Shown piece after piece: positions 33,216-41,261 of a DNA stretch of 60,500 nucleotides. The DNA comes from Mesorhizobium sp. (GTDB taxonomy: Bacteria; Pseudomonadota; Alphaproteobacteria; Rhizobiales; Rhizobiaceae), in NCBI RefSeq assembly GCF_004963255.1, contig NZ_SUGA01000019.1, positions 46,978-107,477 on the forward strand. Reading direction: 5' to 3'. Below the pieces are notes generated by a model. That model worked only from the letters and a program-made list of their open reading frames with translations. It had not been told where the DNA came from and searched no databases. Both the position numbers and the translations under genes were made by a program. The stretch's first letter is position 1; every line of letters starts with the position of its first letter.

Positions 33216-33241
33216 GACCCGGCAATTGCCGGGTCTTTTTT
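33216..33241 (+). terminator. Rho-independent terminator after the PRC-barrel gene
   Basis: GACCCGGCAATTGCCGGGTC is a perfect palindrome (stem of at least eight base pairs) followed directly by six T bases. It lies 35 bases past the stop codon. Confidence 0.85.
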
Positions 33242-33396
33242 GGAGGCGGCGCGATCGAGCTGACGCTCGGCGGCTCCCCTGGCGACCATGCTCAACGGAG
33301 ACGCTGGCGATGGACAAATAGCTGCGCGGAAATCAGGCTGCGGGCAAACGAGCCGATGCGCGGCATCGGGTGAAGACGGCAACGAACCCCGGCTCT

Positions 33397-34362
33397 TCAG
33401 CCGCTATCGCCCTTCTCGGTCAAAGCACGAACTTCCGTCGGCGTCAGGCCGTAGCGTTGGCGGAACTGCCGATAGAAAGTGGATGGCTCATTGAAGCCGA
33501 CCTCGAAGGCGATGTCAGCGATGCGCCGCAGCAACTGCCGGCGATCGGTGAGGCAGCTATGGACATAGGCGAGCCGCTCCCCGTTGACATAGTCGGAAAA
33601 GCTTGTGCCCTCCCCGGCAAAGAGCTGGCGGACATAGCGCTCGCTGATACCGAATTTGCGCGATATCTGCCCGGCGTTGAGCCCGGGATCGGTGAGATTG
33701 CGGGCGATGTGCTGCTTGATGGCCGCAAGCCTCGCCGCGCGGACACCGGGAGGATGCGTATGGGCCTCCATCCCACCGAAGGAAACGGCAAGAAGATCGG
33801 TGATATGGCGGGAAGCAAGAGGCGCGAGCGCGTCGGGCTCCTCCATATGCAGCAGTGACCAGAGGTAATCGAACAGCAGCCGGTGGGCCGGAAGCGTGCG
33901 GCCGAGACTGTCGGGCCGCACGTCGTCGAGATTCTTCACCAGCGGGGCCAGCAGCGAGCGCTTGAACTGAAGCGCCATGGTCCATTGCGAATCCTCGCTG
34001 GCGACCGAGTAGCGGCGGTCCATCGGCAGGATCGCCGCGGTGCCGGGATCGGTGCTGAAGTCGCCACGCCCAGGCATGGTGAAGCGGTAGCCGCCCTTGT
34101 TCCAGGACAGGATGATATCGTCGTTGCCGTCGGCCATCAGCGCACTGTTGCGCTCCCAGACCATGGGAGAGACGGTGCCCTTGGTGAGATTCATCTCGGG
34201 CAGGATCAGGGTGCGAGCCGAGAATTTGAGAGGCGTGTCGGCACGCGGCGTGATGTCCAGCCGCATCTGGATGCGACCGTAAAAATCGCGAATGAACTCG
34301 TCCCGATGATCTTCGGGAATGTCGTCCGCCGAGAATAAGGCCACCCGATCAGCGCTCGCCAT
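33397..34362 (-). CDS. AraC-family transcriptional regulator
   Basis: This 321-residue protein has an N-terminal AraC-binding-like domain of about 190 residues (LILPEMNLTKGTVSPMVWER, GDFSTDPGTAAILPMDRRYS). Its C-terminal AraC double HTH starts near residue 215 (IKQHIARNLTDPGLNAGQIS, KFGISERYVRQLFAGEGTSF, IADIAFEVGFNEPSTFYRQF). I preferred the ATG at 34362 because AGGGAG lies ahead of it, over an ATG eight codons upstream. It is divergent from an outer-membrane barrel gene across a ~400-bp gap. Effector and targets are unknown. Confidence 0.9.
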   Translation of the reverse strand: MASADRVALFSADDIPEDHRDEFIRDFYGRIQMRLDITPRADTPLKFSARTLILPEMNLTKGTVSPMVWERNSALMADGNDDIILSWNKGGYRFTMPGRGDFSTDPGTAAILPMDRRYSVASEDSQWTMALQFKRSLLAPLVKNLDDVRPDSLGRTLPAHRLLFDYLWSLLHMEEPDALAPLASRHITDLLAVSFGGMEAHTHPPGVRAARLAAIKQHIARNLTDPGLNAGQISRKFGISERYVRQLFAGEGTSFSDYVNGERLAYVHSCLTDRRQLLRRIADIAFEVGFNEPSTFYRQFRQRYGLTPTEVRALTEKGDSG

Positions 34363-34767
34363 CGTGCTCCCTGTCGAAGACTGCATGAAGTTGGACGGCG
34401 CCTGCCCCGCAATTGGCGTTTGCCTGTCCGTTGGCGCTTGAGAAACACCATTTCCGCCTTGGTTTGAGCCCGATCCAGAATGGTCTCTCAGCTTTCGGAA
34501 AGTGAGTTAAGTGTGACAAATTTGCAAGACTGAAATTCCGGAACAACAACTGTTCCGTTATTGCAATTTTGACTTCCGTATCCGCCACACGCGCCCGGAT
34601 TTTCTCTGCTAGCGGTGCATTGAAGGGGTGGCACTCGATTTTCATTTCCGCAATGAGCGGACATGTCTTTGCAGATTGGCTGCCGGCTCCGGAAGCCCGC
34701 TCATGCATGGGCGGGAAGGAATGTGGACGCAATTTCGAAACTGGCAATTCAACGAGGAACGTATCCG
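34363..34767 (+). other. Divergent intergenic region between AraC gene and outer-membrane protein
   Basis: This 405-base stretch has no supported gene and is AT-richer than its surroundings near 34500-34570. It holds an inverted repeat GGAACA-ACAAC-TGTTCC (34540-34556) that could be a regulator site. Promoters for both flanking genes should lie here. Confidence 0.55.
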
Positions 34768-35493
34768 ATGAAGATCATACCCACGTCCATGGCTGCCATG
34801 GCGATCGTTCTTGCCGCCGGCAGCGCTTTCGCGGCCGATGCGCTCGCTCCGGAAGCGGCCCCGACCCCGCCGGCGGAGGAGAGCTTCAACTGGACGGGGC
34901 CCTATCTCGGCGGATTCGGTTCGTTTGCGGTTGGCGACATGAAGCTCAATTCGCGGCAGATCTTTGCCGACGGAAACCCGCCGCCGATCAACGGCGCGTT
35001 CGAGATTTCCGCCAGCGGCTTTCTCGGCGGCATCCAGGCCGGCTATGACTGGCAGTTCGCCGACCGCTGGGTGATCGGCGCCGTGGCGGATCTTGCCGCG
35101 TCCAGCTACGGCGCTTCGGTTACGGCCTCGGTGGGCGGCACCGAGATCTTCAATGGCGACGTGGACCTCAAATATCTCGGCACCGTTCGCGCGCGGCTGG
35201 GCCACGCTTGGGACCGCACGCTGATCTACGGCCATGGCGGCCTTGCCTTTGGCAAGACCGAGCAGACACTCACGGTCGGCGGGACGACCGTCTTCAACGA
35301 GGAGCAGACACGCACCGGCTGGACGATCGGTGCTGGCCTCGAGCACGCCATCACCGATCGCATCTCCTTCGGCACGGAGTATGCCTATGTCGACCTTGGC
35401 TCGAAGCAGATACTCGACAATGGCGAGGGGTTGACAGTCAAGGACGACGTGGCTTTCCACACGCTGAAGGCCTTCGTGAATTACCGTTTCTGA
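34768..35493 (+). CDS. Outer-membrane beta-barrel protein (Omp25/Omp31 type)
   Basis: This 241-residue protein has a signal peptide (MKIIPTSMAAMAIVLAAGSA, ending FAADA) and a mature chain of alternating beta strands: FNWTGPYLGGFGSF, FLGGIQAGYDWQFADRWVIG, LKYLGTVRARLGHAWDRTLI, and TGWTIGAGLEHAITDRISFG. It ends in AFVNYRF with a terminal Phe. The layout is that of the small eight-stranded Omp25/Omp31 porin family of Rhizobiales. GAGGA precedes the ATG. It probably contributes to outer-membrane structure or osmotic response. Confidence 0.88.
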   Translation: MKIIPTSMAAMAIVLAAGSAFAADALAPEAAPTPPAEESFNWTGPYLGGFGSFAVGDMKLNSRQIFADGNPPPINGAFEISASGFLGGIQAGYDWQFADRWVIGAVADLAASSYGASVTASVGGTEIFNGDVDLKYLGTVRARLGHAWDRTLIYGHGGLAFGKTEQTLTVGGTTVFNEEQTRTGWTIGAGLEHAITDRISFGTEYAYVDLGSKQILDNGEGLTVKDDVAFHTLKAFVNYRF

Positions 35494-35541
35494 GCGCCTC
35501 GCGATCGTTCAGATTCGCTACCCACAGTTAAGCCTTATCCG

Positions 35542-35588
35542 ATGCATGTCGCTCAGCCGAAACCACGGCGCATTTGAGCGACATGCAT
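35542..35588. repeat. Family-3 palindrome (ATGCATGTCGCTC arms)
   Basis: A perfect 13-base inverted repeat (ATGCATGTCGCTC / GAGCGACATGCAT) with a 21-base loop lies between the outer-membrane protein and the convergent MFS gene. The GCATGTC/GACATGC ends match the first hairpin of 52116-52223, so it appears to be a short member of the same family. It could also act as a terminator. Confidence 0.6.
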
Positions 35589-35696
35589 TGCACAATTCGT
35601 CCAAAAGATGTGCGGCGGCGTCCGTCGGGAGCCGCCTGAAAGCAGATCCCCGGGACAGATTCGGCGATTTCACCGTGCGTCAAACCGCTCCGAGGA

Positions 35697-36908
35697 TCAG
35701 CGGCGCACGGCCGCAAGCAGGCAGACAGAGAACCCCACATTGAGCGTCGCCGCGAGCGCCAGCGCGGTCAGGACAAGATTGCCGCCGCCCATGCCCAGAA
35801 GCAGCGCTCCGATGGAAGGAGCCGCCGCCTGGATGATGAGGCTCGGCGTTGCGAGCTTGCCCATCAGGACGGCGTATTGCTGCGGATCGAACAGCACCAG
35901 CGGCAGCGCGCCGCGCGCGATCGTGTGGATGCCGTTGCCCGCGCCGTAGAGGATCAGGGCGAGCGCGATGAATGCGTGGCCCACCAGAAGCAGCCATATC
36001 CCGGCCGCGAGCAGCGATACGGATGCCAGCATCGTCCAGATCGGATGATGCCGGTTGCGGCCGATCAGCAGCTCGGCCACGCGCGCGCCGACCTGTGCCG
36101 GGCCGACCAGGGCGCCAAGGCTGACGGCCGCCGCCAGGCCGACGCCGCGCAATTGCAGAAGGGTGAGCAGGTGGACAGAGAGCGTGGATGCGATCATCGC
36201 GGCCACTGTCAGGATCAAGGCAAGCAGAATGAAGCGTGCCCGCGTCCTGCCCGTCGCGGATGCCTCTTTCGACTTGCCTCTCACCGGGGCGGGCGCCGCG
36301 GGCGGAGGCGGCGGTATGACCCAAAGATGGAGCGGCAGGCAGATCGCCAGATGGATCGCGGCATAGGAAAGGCAGGCGATGCGCCATCCGCCATGCTCGA
36401 CAAGGTAGGCGCTGAGCGGCCAGCAGACGGTGCTGGCGAAACCACCGAAGAGCGTCAGGTTGGTGATGGCGCTGCGCGCGCCTTGCCCATAGAGCCGCCC
36501 CAGCGTGGCGAAGCCGGCGTCGTAGAGACTGCTCGACATGCCGAGGCCCATCAGCAGCCAGGCAACCAGGTAAAGCGGATAGGCGGTTGCCGTCGCCAGC
36601 AACGAATGCGCGGCCGCCAGCAGCAGCGAGCCGGTGGCAAGCACCGGACGGCCGCCATGGCGCTGGATCAGCCGGCCCGTGATGGGGGATACAAACCCGG
36701 CAAGCAGCAGCCCGCAGGACAGGCCGGCAACGATCGAGGCGAGCGACCAGCCGGTTTCTTTCGCGATCGGCGCGGCAAGAACCGCGGGCAGATAGTAGGA
36801 CGATCCCCAGGCGAGGATCTGAGTGATGCCGAGGGCCGTGACGAGAACATGACGGTTGCGCTGGACAGGCGCAGGCGCTTCGGCCTTCACGGATTGCTCA
36901 AAGCCCAT
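35697..36908 (-). CDS. MFS transporter
   Basis: This 403-residue protein has twelve predicted helices and MFS hallmarks. These are an N-terminal VTALGITQILAWGSSYYLPA (a start common in rhizobial MFS exporters), the loop motif GRLIQRHGGRPVL, and the Pro-rich cytoplasmic linker VIPPPPPAAPAPVRGKSKEA between the two halves. It is divergent from a GNAT gene and lies next to the arsenic island, where MFS exporters are often found, so it may export an arsenical or other toxic compound. The substrate is unproven. The ATG at 36908 was preferred over a longer frame to 36971. Confidence 0.85.
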   Translation of the reverse strand: MGFEQSVKAEAPAPVQRNRHVLVTALGITQILAWGSSYYLPAVLAAPIAKETGWSLASIVAGLSCGLLLAGFVSPITGRLIQRHGGRPVLATGSLLLAAAHSLLATATAYPLYLVAWLLMGLGMSSSLYDAGFATLGRLYGQGARSAITNLTLFGGFASTVCWPLSAYLVEHGGWRIACLSYAAIHLAICLPLHLWVIPPPPPAAPAPVRGKSKEASATGRTRARFILLALILTVAAMIASTLSVHLLTLLQLRGVGLAAAVSLGALVGPAQVGARVAELLIGRNRHHPIWTMLASVSLLAAGIWLLLVGHAFIALALILYGAGNGIHTIARGALPLVLFDPQQYAVLMGKLATPSLIIQAAAPSIGALLLGMGGGNLVLTALALAATLNVGFSVCLLAAVRR

Positions 36909-36937
36909 TATCAATCGAGCCTCGAAGGGGAGTGCAC

Positions 36938-37456
36938 ATGCGTATCGCGGTAATCGACGAGGCCGAAGCAACGGCGCAACTCGACGCCCTCGCCGGGCTC
37001 TTGATGCAGAGCATCGAGGATGGCGCGCTCGTCGGCTTCGTCCTGCCGTTCGATGCCGAACAGGCCCGGTCCTATTGGCAAGGCATCTTCCCTTCGCTGG
37101 CGGCCGGGGAACGCCTTCTCATCTGCGCCTATCTCGAGGACAATCTCGTCGGCACCGTCCAGCTCTATCTGTCGCCGGAACCGAATGCGCTGCACCGTGC
37201 GGAGGTTTACATGCTGCTCGTGCATCGAGATTTCCGGCGGCAAGGCATCGGTTCCGCGCTCATGGCGTCCCTGGAAGACGAGGCAAGGAAGAGCAAACGC
37301 TCCCTTCTCCTTCTCGACACCGCCGAGGGCGGAGCGAGCGAGCGGCTCTATCGGCGCATGAATTGGCGGCAAGTCGGCGTCGTGCCGCATCATTCCGTCG
37401 ACCCGTTCGGCAAACCCAGGGCGTCCATCTATTTCATGAAGCATCTGGCGCCCTAA
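36938..37456 (+). CDS. GNAT-family N-acetyltransferase
   Basis: This 172-residue protein has acetyl-CoA binding motif A VHRDFRRQGIGSALMASLED, motif B around LYRRMNWRQVGVVP, and a C-terminal PRASIYFMKHL strand. A GGGGAG ribosome site precedes the ATG. It ends overlapping arsC by four bases on the opposite strand. Arsenic islands may contain GNAT enzymes (ArsN type) that acetylate arsenical antibiotics; the position suggests this, but the sequence alone cannot tell it from an amino-acid or drug acetyltransferase. Confidence 0.85.
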   Translation: MRIAVIDEAEATAQLDALAGLLMQSIEDGALVGFVLPFDAEQARSYWQGIFPSLAAGERLLICAYLEDNLVGTVQLYLSPEPNALHRAEVYMLLVHRDFRRQGIGSALMASLEDEARKSKRSLLLLDTAEGGASERLYRRMNWRQVGVVPHHSVDPFGKPRASIYFMKHLAP

Positions 37457-37863
37457 GCGACGGACGTATAGGCGACCTTCTCACCGTCTTCCTTGACGAA
37501 TTCGCGCACCGGATTGTCGAGCAGCGGCAGCACTGCTTCCGACGGCCGACACAGTCTTGTCCCTTTCGGCGTCTCGACGATCGGCCGGTTGATGAGGATC
37601 GGATGGGCAAGCATGAAATCGACCAACTCCTCGTCGCTCCATGTCAGATCGGCGAGGCCTAGCTCGTCGTAAGGCGTGCCCTTCTCCCGCAGCAACTGGC
37701 GGGGTGTGATCCCCATCGCCGCGATCAGTTCGAGCAGCCGCTCGCGGCTCGGCGGCGTCTTCAGATATTCGATCGCCACCGGCTCCTCGCCGCTGGCGCG
37801 GATCATGGCGAGCGTGTTGCGCGAGGTGCCGCAAGCGGGATTGTGGTAGATCGTGACCGTCAT
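37453..37863 (-). CDS. arsC: Arsenate reductase, glutaredoxin-dependent
   Basis: This 136-residue protein is an ArsC of the glutaredoxin/Spx fold with the active site IYHNPACGTSRNTLAM (Cys11), LLREKGTPYDELGL, and the substrate-binding RPIVETPKGTRLCRPSE. It reduces arsenate to arsenite in the cytoplasm with glutathione and glutaredoxin. Its start overlaps the stop of aqpS as ATGA, so the two are translationally coupled. In Sinorhizobium this reductase works with AqpS, which lets arsenite leave down its gradient instead of through ArsB. Confidence 0.93.
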   Translation of the reverse strand: MTVTIYHNPACGTSRNTLAMIRASGEEPVAIEYLKTPPSRERLLELIAAMGITPRQLLREKGTPYDELGLADLTWSDEELVDFMLAHPILINRPIVETPKGTRLCRPSEAVLPLLDNPVREFVKEDGEKVAYTSVA

Positions 37864-38594
37864 GGTTCGGCTTTCAAGAGATGGGATTGCTGAACGGTTT
37901 CGGGCTTGAGGAGCCAGCCCATCAGCGCAAGCGCGATCAGGGCGCCGAGCAGCTCGGCGACGATGAAGCCCGGCAGATCGACCGGCCTGATGCCGGAGAA
38001 GCTGTTGGTGAGCGAGCGCGCAACGGCAACCGCAGGATTGGCGAAGGACGTGGACGCGGTGAACCAATAGGCCGCAGTGATATTGAGCCCGACCAGCCAC
38101 GGCACGGCCCGCCGGTCGAAGCGAATGCCGGCGAGAATGACGGCGACAAGGCCGAATGCCGCGACGCCTTCGGAAAACCACTGCGCCGGCCCGGTCCGCA
38201 GCTTCGTCGAGACCTCCAGAACCGGCAGGGCGAACATGAGATGCGCGGCGATGGTGCCGGCGATGCCGCCGGCAAACTGCGCGGCGATATAGGCAGGGAG
38301 ATCGCGGGCAGGCAGCGACCGATTGAGGCAGAACACCAGCGAAACGGCGGGATTGAAATGCGCGCCGGAGATCGGACCGAGGATGGTGATCAACACCACC
38401 AGCATGGCGCCGGTCGCGAGCGTGTTGCCGAGCAGCGCCAGCGCGATGTCGTGCGTCAGCGTCTCGGCCATGATGCCGGAACCGACGACCGTCGCCACCA
38501 GCAGACCGGTGCCCAGGGCTTCGGCGACCAACCGGCGCAATGGATCGAAGCCGCTCATCGGTTTGCCCCGCTGGGCCAAGGGCGCGGCAGTCAT
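37860..38594 (-). CDS. aqpS: Aquaglyceroporin of arsenic operon
   Basis: This 244-residue MIP-family channel has two NPA motifs (GAHFNPAVSLVF near Asn81 and FANPAVAVARS near Asn186) and six membrane helices. It takes the place of an ArsB pump in the arsR-aqpS-arsC operon, as described for Sinorhizobium meliloti. Arsenite made by ArsC would leave through this channel. The start overlaps the stop of arsR and the stop overlaps the start of arsC, both as ATGA. Confidence 0.92.
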   Translation of the reverse strand: MTAAPLAQRGKPMSGFDPLRRLVAEALGTGLLVATVVGSGIMAETLTHDIALALLGNTLATGAMLVVLITILGPISGAHFNPAVSLVFCLNRSLPARDLPAYIAAQFAGGIAGTIAAHLMFALPVLEVSTKLRTGPAQWFSEGVAAFGLVAVILAGIRFDRRAVPWLVGLNITAAYWFTASTSFANPAVAVARSLTNSFSGIRPVDLPGFIVAELLGALIALALMGWLLKPETVQQSHLLKAEP

Positions 38595-38941
38595 TGCGTG
38601 GTCCCCTCGCCCGGCCGGCAGCAAGGCGCGGCAAGCGCCGGCGCGCAGATTTCCGGGCGGCCCGAGCAGCAATCCTCCATCAGGAATCGGATCAGGCCGG
38701 ACAGCGCGTCGTACTCGGCGCTGTAGACGATCGAGCGGGCATCACGCCGCGCGGTGACGAGGCCGGACCGTTCCAGTTCCTTGAGGTGGAAGCTGACATT
38801 GGAGGGCGAGACCTCGACCTGTTCGGCGAGCGAACCGGCGGAAATGCCTTCCGGTCCGGCAACGACCAACAGGCGCAGCAGGCGCAGGCGGGTTTCCTGC
38901 GACAGCGCGCCAAAGGCGATCAGGGCTTGACGTTCATCCAC
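38591..38941 (-). CDS. arsR: ArsR-family arsenic-responsive repressor
   Basis: This 116-residue protein has the ArsR winged helix (ALSQETRLRLLRLLVVAGPE, AEQVEVSPSNVSFHLKELER, and the wing TARRDARSIVYSAEY). Its Cys residues are C-terminal (Cys91, Cys92, Cys99, Cys107, Cys108), the pattern of ArsR types that sense arsenite with C-terminal cysteines rather than with the helix-3 ELCVCDL motif. It is the first gene of the arsR-aqpS-arsC unit. A palindromic operator at 38943-38968 overlaps the start of the divergent promoters, so the DUF6428 gene should be under the same control. Confidence 0.92.
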   Translation of the reverse strand: MDERQALIAFGALSQETRLRLLRLLVVAGPEGISAGSLAEQVEVSPSNVSFHLKELERSGLVTARRDARSIVYSAEYDALSGLIRFLMEDCCSGRPEICAPALAAPCCRPGEGTTQ

Positions 38942-38942
38942 G

Positions 38943-38968
38943 TTTCAATAATCCTTGAAATATTGAAA
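38943..38968. promoter_or_regulatory. ArsR operator
   Basis: TTTCAATA and TATTGAAA form a perfect eight-base inverted repeat separated by ten bases. It lies between the divergent starts of arsR (38941) and the DUF6428 gene (38984), where an ArsR dimer would block both. Confidence 0.75.
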
Positions 38969-38983
38969 TGAGGAATAGCCGAC

Positions 38984-39505
38984 ATGCTGTCTTCTGACAA
39001 TCATAAAAACGCCGCCCCGATCGACCCCTCCGACCTGACCATCGGCGACCTGCTGGGCGCGCTGGCCGACTACAAGGACAGGCCGCTGGTCTTCCGCTAT
39101 GACGGGCGGCCTGTTAAACCAGGCTATCATGTCACCGAGGTGAAGGCGGGCCAGTTCTCGGCGCTGGATTGCGAGGCCAATCCGGAATCCTGGTCGGAGA
39201 TCTTCGTCCAGCTATGGGACGTGGACGAAGGCGGGCCGGTCCATATGCCGGCCGGCAAGTTCGCGGCGATCATCCGCAACGTCTCGGATCACGTGGCCCT
39301 CGACCAGTCGGCGAAGCTGACCTTCGAGGTCAGCGACGGCGTCCGCCCGATGGAACTGCACCGCGCGGCCCAGCCAAGCGTCGTTGGCGGCGCCATCGAG
39401 GTCGAGCTTTCGCCGCGGCCAGCGAGCTGCAAGCCGCGTGACCGCTGGCTGAAGGAACAGGCGGCCGCGGGCAAGCCGTGCTGCGGAGAGAACAGCTGCT
39501 GCTGA
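38984..39505 (+). CDS. DUF6428 family protein, Cys-rich tail
   Basis: This 173-residue protein begins after a GAGGA site. It carries the DUF6428 pattern: TIGDLLGALADYKDRPLVFR, YHVTEVKAGQFSALDCEANP, EIFVQLWDVDEGGPVHMPAG and ELHRAAQPSVVGGAIEVELS. The last eight residues are CCGENSCC, a possible arsenite-binding site. DUF6428 genes are repeatedly found in arsenic islands and here the gene is divergent from arsR across a shared operator. It probably has a role in arsenical resistance, but no mechanism is known to me. Confidence 0.85.
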   Translation: MLSSDNHKNAAPIDPSDLTIGDLLGALADYKDRPLVFRYDGRPVKPGYHVTEVKAGQFSALDCEANPESWSEIFVQLWDVDEGGPVHMPAGKFAAIIRNVSDHVALDQSAKLTFEVSDGVRPMELHRAAQPSVVGGAIEVELSPRPASCKPRDRWLKEQAAAGKPCCGENSCC

Positions 39506-39535
39506 CCCGGCGAACGGCGCCCAAGCGCCGCCGCT

Positions 39536-39625
39536 TCAGAATCTGATCATGCCATTGGCCTGCAACAAATAGAGGCCCACGAGAATGATAGCGATCAGCG
39601 CCACCCAAACGGCTGTCCTGCTCAT
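39536..39625 (-). CDS. Very small membrane protein
   Basis: This 29-residue frame (MSRTAVWVALIAIILVGLYL followed by LQANGMIRF) is a single hydrophobic helix with a basic start, as in many small membrane proteins. The ribosome site is weak and there is no partner gene. Longer in-frame starts exist up to 39718 but add unlikely sequence. Confidence 0.4.
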   Translation of the reverse strand: MSRTAVWVALIAIILVGLYLLQANGMIRF

Positions 39626-39743
39626 GCGCGAAAATCCCAGTTGATCGGCCCTCATGAACGCACGCGCCGCGGTTGCGTTCCCGATGTGCCGGGTTGCATT
39701 CCATCCGGACAGGATCAAGTCACGAATTGCTGAGAACCGCGCG

Positions 39744-40016
39744 TCAGCCCCTCGGCGCGTTGCTGTAGAGCGCCACGCCGATGCGATCGTTGCGCCGCCA
39801 CCGCACCAGGGCGCGATAGGTCATATCGTCGGCTGGGACCTCGAGCAGGAAGCGTTCCGGGATCTCCGTATCGGCGGCGACGCGCAACTCCGCGCCCTGC
39901 TCGTGCTGATTCCTGACCGAGCAGCCGATCCTGACGGCTCCGGCAATGATCGTGGCTTCCTTGAGCACGAATTCGCGCGCATGAAGACGGCGCTCGGTCT
40001 CGGGATAATTGGCCAT
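39744..40016 (-). CDS. PilZ-domain protein
   Basis: This 90-residue protein begins MANYPETERRLHAREFVLKE and contains ERRLHAREF, which resembles the RxxxR cyclic-di-GMP-binding motif in shortened form, and GAELRVAADTEIPERFLLEV with RALVRWRRNDRIGVALY near the end. The layout is that of a single PilZ domain. It may respond to cyclic-di-GMP made by enzymes such as the GGDEF-EAL protein at 9221-11191. The second canonical motif (D/NxSxxG) is not clearly present, so binding may be weak. AGGAG precedes the ATG. Confidence 0.8.
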   Translation of the reverse strand: MANYPETERRLHAREFVLKEATIIAGAVRIGCSVRNQHEQGAELRVAADTEIPERFLLEVPADDMTYRALVRWRRNDRIGVALYSNAPRG

Positions 40017-40158
40017 ATCCGGCGGCTCCTAAGGCAAGGCTCTCCTCGCCACAGGGCAGCACCATAGCAGCAAGGCGTTTCCGTTCCGTTAGCGATTGCT
40101 GAAACAGCAGGATTCGTCTTCACCGCGGCCCATTGTCAGCAGAAAAGCTGTTCCGGCG

Positions 40159-40731
40159 CTATCTCGCGCCGGCGACCCCGCTCGCGTGCAGCACCCAGCG
40201 GCGGCCGTCGCTGCGGAACTCGGTGAACGACAGCGGCTCGACGTCGATCTTCCAGACCGAGGAGAGCGGCGCGCCCAGCACATGCACGATGGCGGCGCGG
40301 ATCGGCACGGCGTGGGTGAGCGCGATGGTGTGGCCGCGCTCGCCGGCCAGCCGCTCCATCAGAGCGGCACCCCGCCGGGCCACCGCGGCAAGCGATTCGC
40401 CGCCATGGGGTGCTGCGTCCGGATCGGCAAACCAGGCCGCCATGCCTGCCGGGTCCTCAGCCTGCACCTCCTCGAAGCTTTTGCCGGCCCAGCGCGCGAA
40501 ATCCTGCTCGGCAAGCAGCGGCTCGACGGTCGCTTCCAGGCCGAGCGCCTCGGCCGTCCTGCGCGCGGCAAGCGCCGGACTTGTCCAGACGCGGTCGGCC
40601 CGGCGCAGCGACGAAGCGATCGCGCCGGCGCTGTCGAAGGCGCTCGCCTCCGGCGCCTCGTCCGTCGGAAAGCGGCCCTTGCGCATACCGGGCGTCGCGC
40701 CGCTTGCGATCATCGTCAGGCGGGCGAGCAT
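40159..40731 (-). CDS. Histidine phosphatase family protein
   Basis: This 190-residue protein begins MLARLTMIASGATPGMRKGR with GGAG upstream. It is phosphoglycerate-mutase-like in layout: WTSPALAARRTAEALGLEAT, DFARWAGKSFEEV, HGGESLAAVARRGAALMERL and TIALTHAVPIRAAIVH. The N-terminal RHG catalytic motif is replaced by ASGAT, so the catalytic His is missing from its usual place; the later conserved THA is present. Its position beside the cobalamin riboswitch and cbtBA suggests a CobC-like role in the cobalamin pathway, but the missing His makes activity doubtful. Confidence 0.82.
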   Translation of the reverse strand: MLARLTMIASGATPGMRKGRFPTDEAPEASAFDSAGAIASSLRRADRVWTSPALAARRTAEALGLEATVEPLLAEQDFARWAGKSFEEVQAEDPAGMAAWFADPDAAPHGGESLAAVARRGAALMERLAGERGHTIALTHAVPIRAAIVHVLGAPLSSVWKIDVEPLSFTEFRSDGRRWVLHASGVAGAR

Positions 40732-40799
40732 CCCAAAACTCCGTGGTCCAGTGAAATTTCGGCCAGGCGAAGCCGCGTTGGCCATTACATGTCGTTGAC

Positions 40800-40955
40800 A
40801 GGCGAACGAAGTGCTGACAAGTGTTTTAGCGCTATACGGGATTGGAAGCCGGTGCGAGTCCGGCACGGTCGCGCCACTGTGATCGGCACCAGCCGAAAGT
40901 CAGGCCTTATTCCGCAGCATAGTTGGATCAACGGGACGCAGCATCCCAGTAGGAG
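40800..40955 (+). ncRNA. Cobalamin riboswitch
   Basis: The RNA upstream of cbtB contains the conserved core GCCGGTGCGAGTCCGGCAC, then GCGCCACTGTGATCGGC and GCCGAAAGTCAGG. These are the B12-box elements (the GGTGCGAGTCC and GCCACTG boxes). A GGGACGCAGCATCCC hairpin follows just before the AGGAGG ribosome site of cbtB and looks like the expression platform. High adenosylcobalamin would shut off the cobalt transporter. The 5' end is estimated. Confidence 0.88.
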
Positions 40956-40961
40956 GTCAAA

Positions 40962-41171
40962 ATGTCCGACACCACCTTCGCCCCGACCTACGGCCCGGTT
41001 GCGATTCCCGTCCGCGAGCTTCTGCCCTGGGCAATCTTCGCCGGCCTGATGCTGATGCTGATGATCTATTTCGTCGGCGCGGAAGAAGGCGCGACCTCGC
41101 TGATCCGTGGCACGATGGTGCATGAATTCGTGCATGACGGCCGCCACCTGCTCGGCTTCCCCTGCCACTAG
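40962..41171 (+). CDS. cbtB: CbtB, small subunit of a cobalt transporter
   Basis: This 69-residue protein has one membrane helix (LLPWAIFAGLMLMLMIYFVG). Its C-terminus has the sequence HEFVHDGRHLLGFPCH with four His and a Cys that can bind cobalt. These are the family features of CbtB, which works with CbtA in cobalamin-regulated cobalt uptake. AGGAGG precedes the ATG and the cobalamin riboswitch controls it. A family-1 repeat begins at its stop codon, and two repeats separate it from cbtA. Confidence 0.92.
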   Translation: MSDTTFAPTYGPVAIPVRELLPWAIFAGLMLMLMIYFVGAEEGATSLIRGTMVHEFVHDGRHLLGFPCH

Positions 41172-41261
41172 GAGCGGTTCAGCGAAGGCTGAACCGTCCT
41201 AGGTTTTGGTCTGACGCAATTCCGGACGGAAAACCGTTGCACACTTTTCTGGAATTGCTCT
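41171..41261 (+). repeat. Family-1 two-hairpin element, first of two between cbtB and cbtA
   Basis: Hairpin 1 is GGAGCGGTTCAGCGAAGGC followed by TGAACCGTCC. Hairpin 2 starts GCAATTCCGGACGGAAAACC and ends TTTCTGGAATTGCTC. It starts at the cbtB stop codon. Confidence 0.8.
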
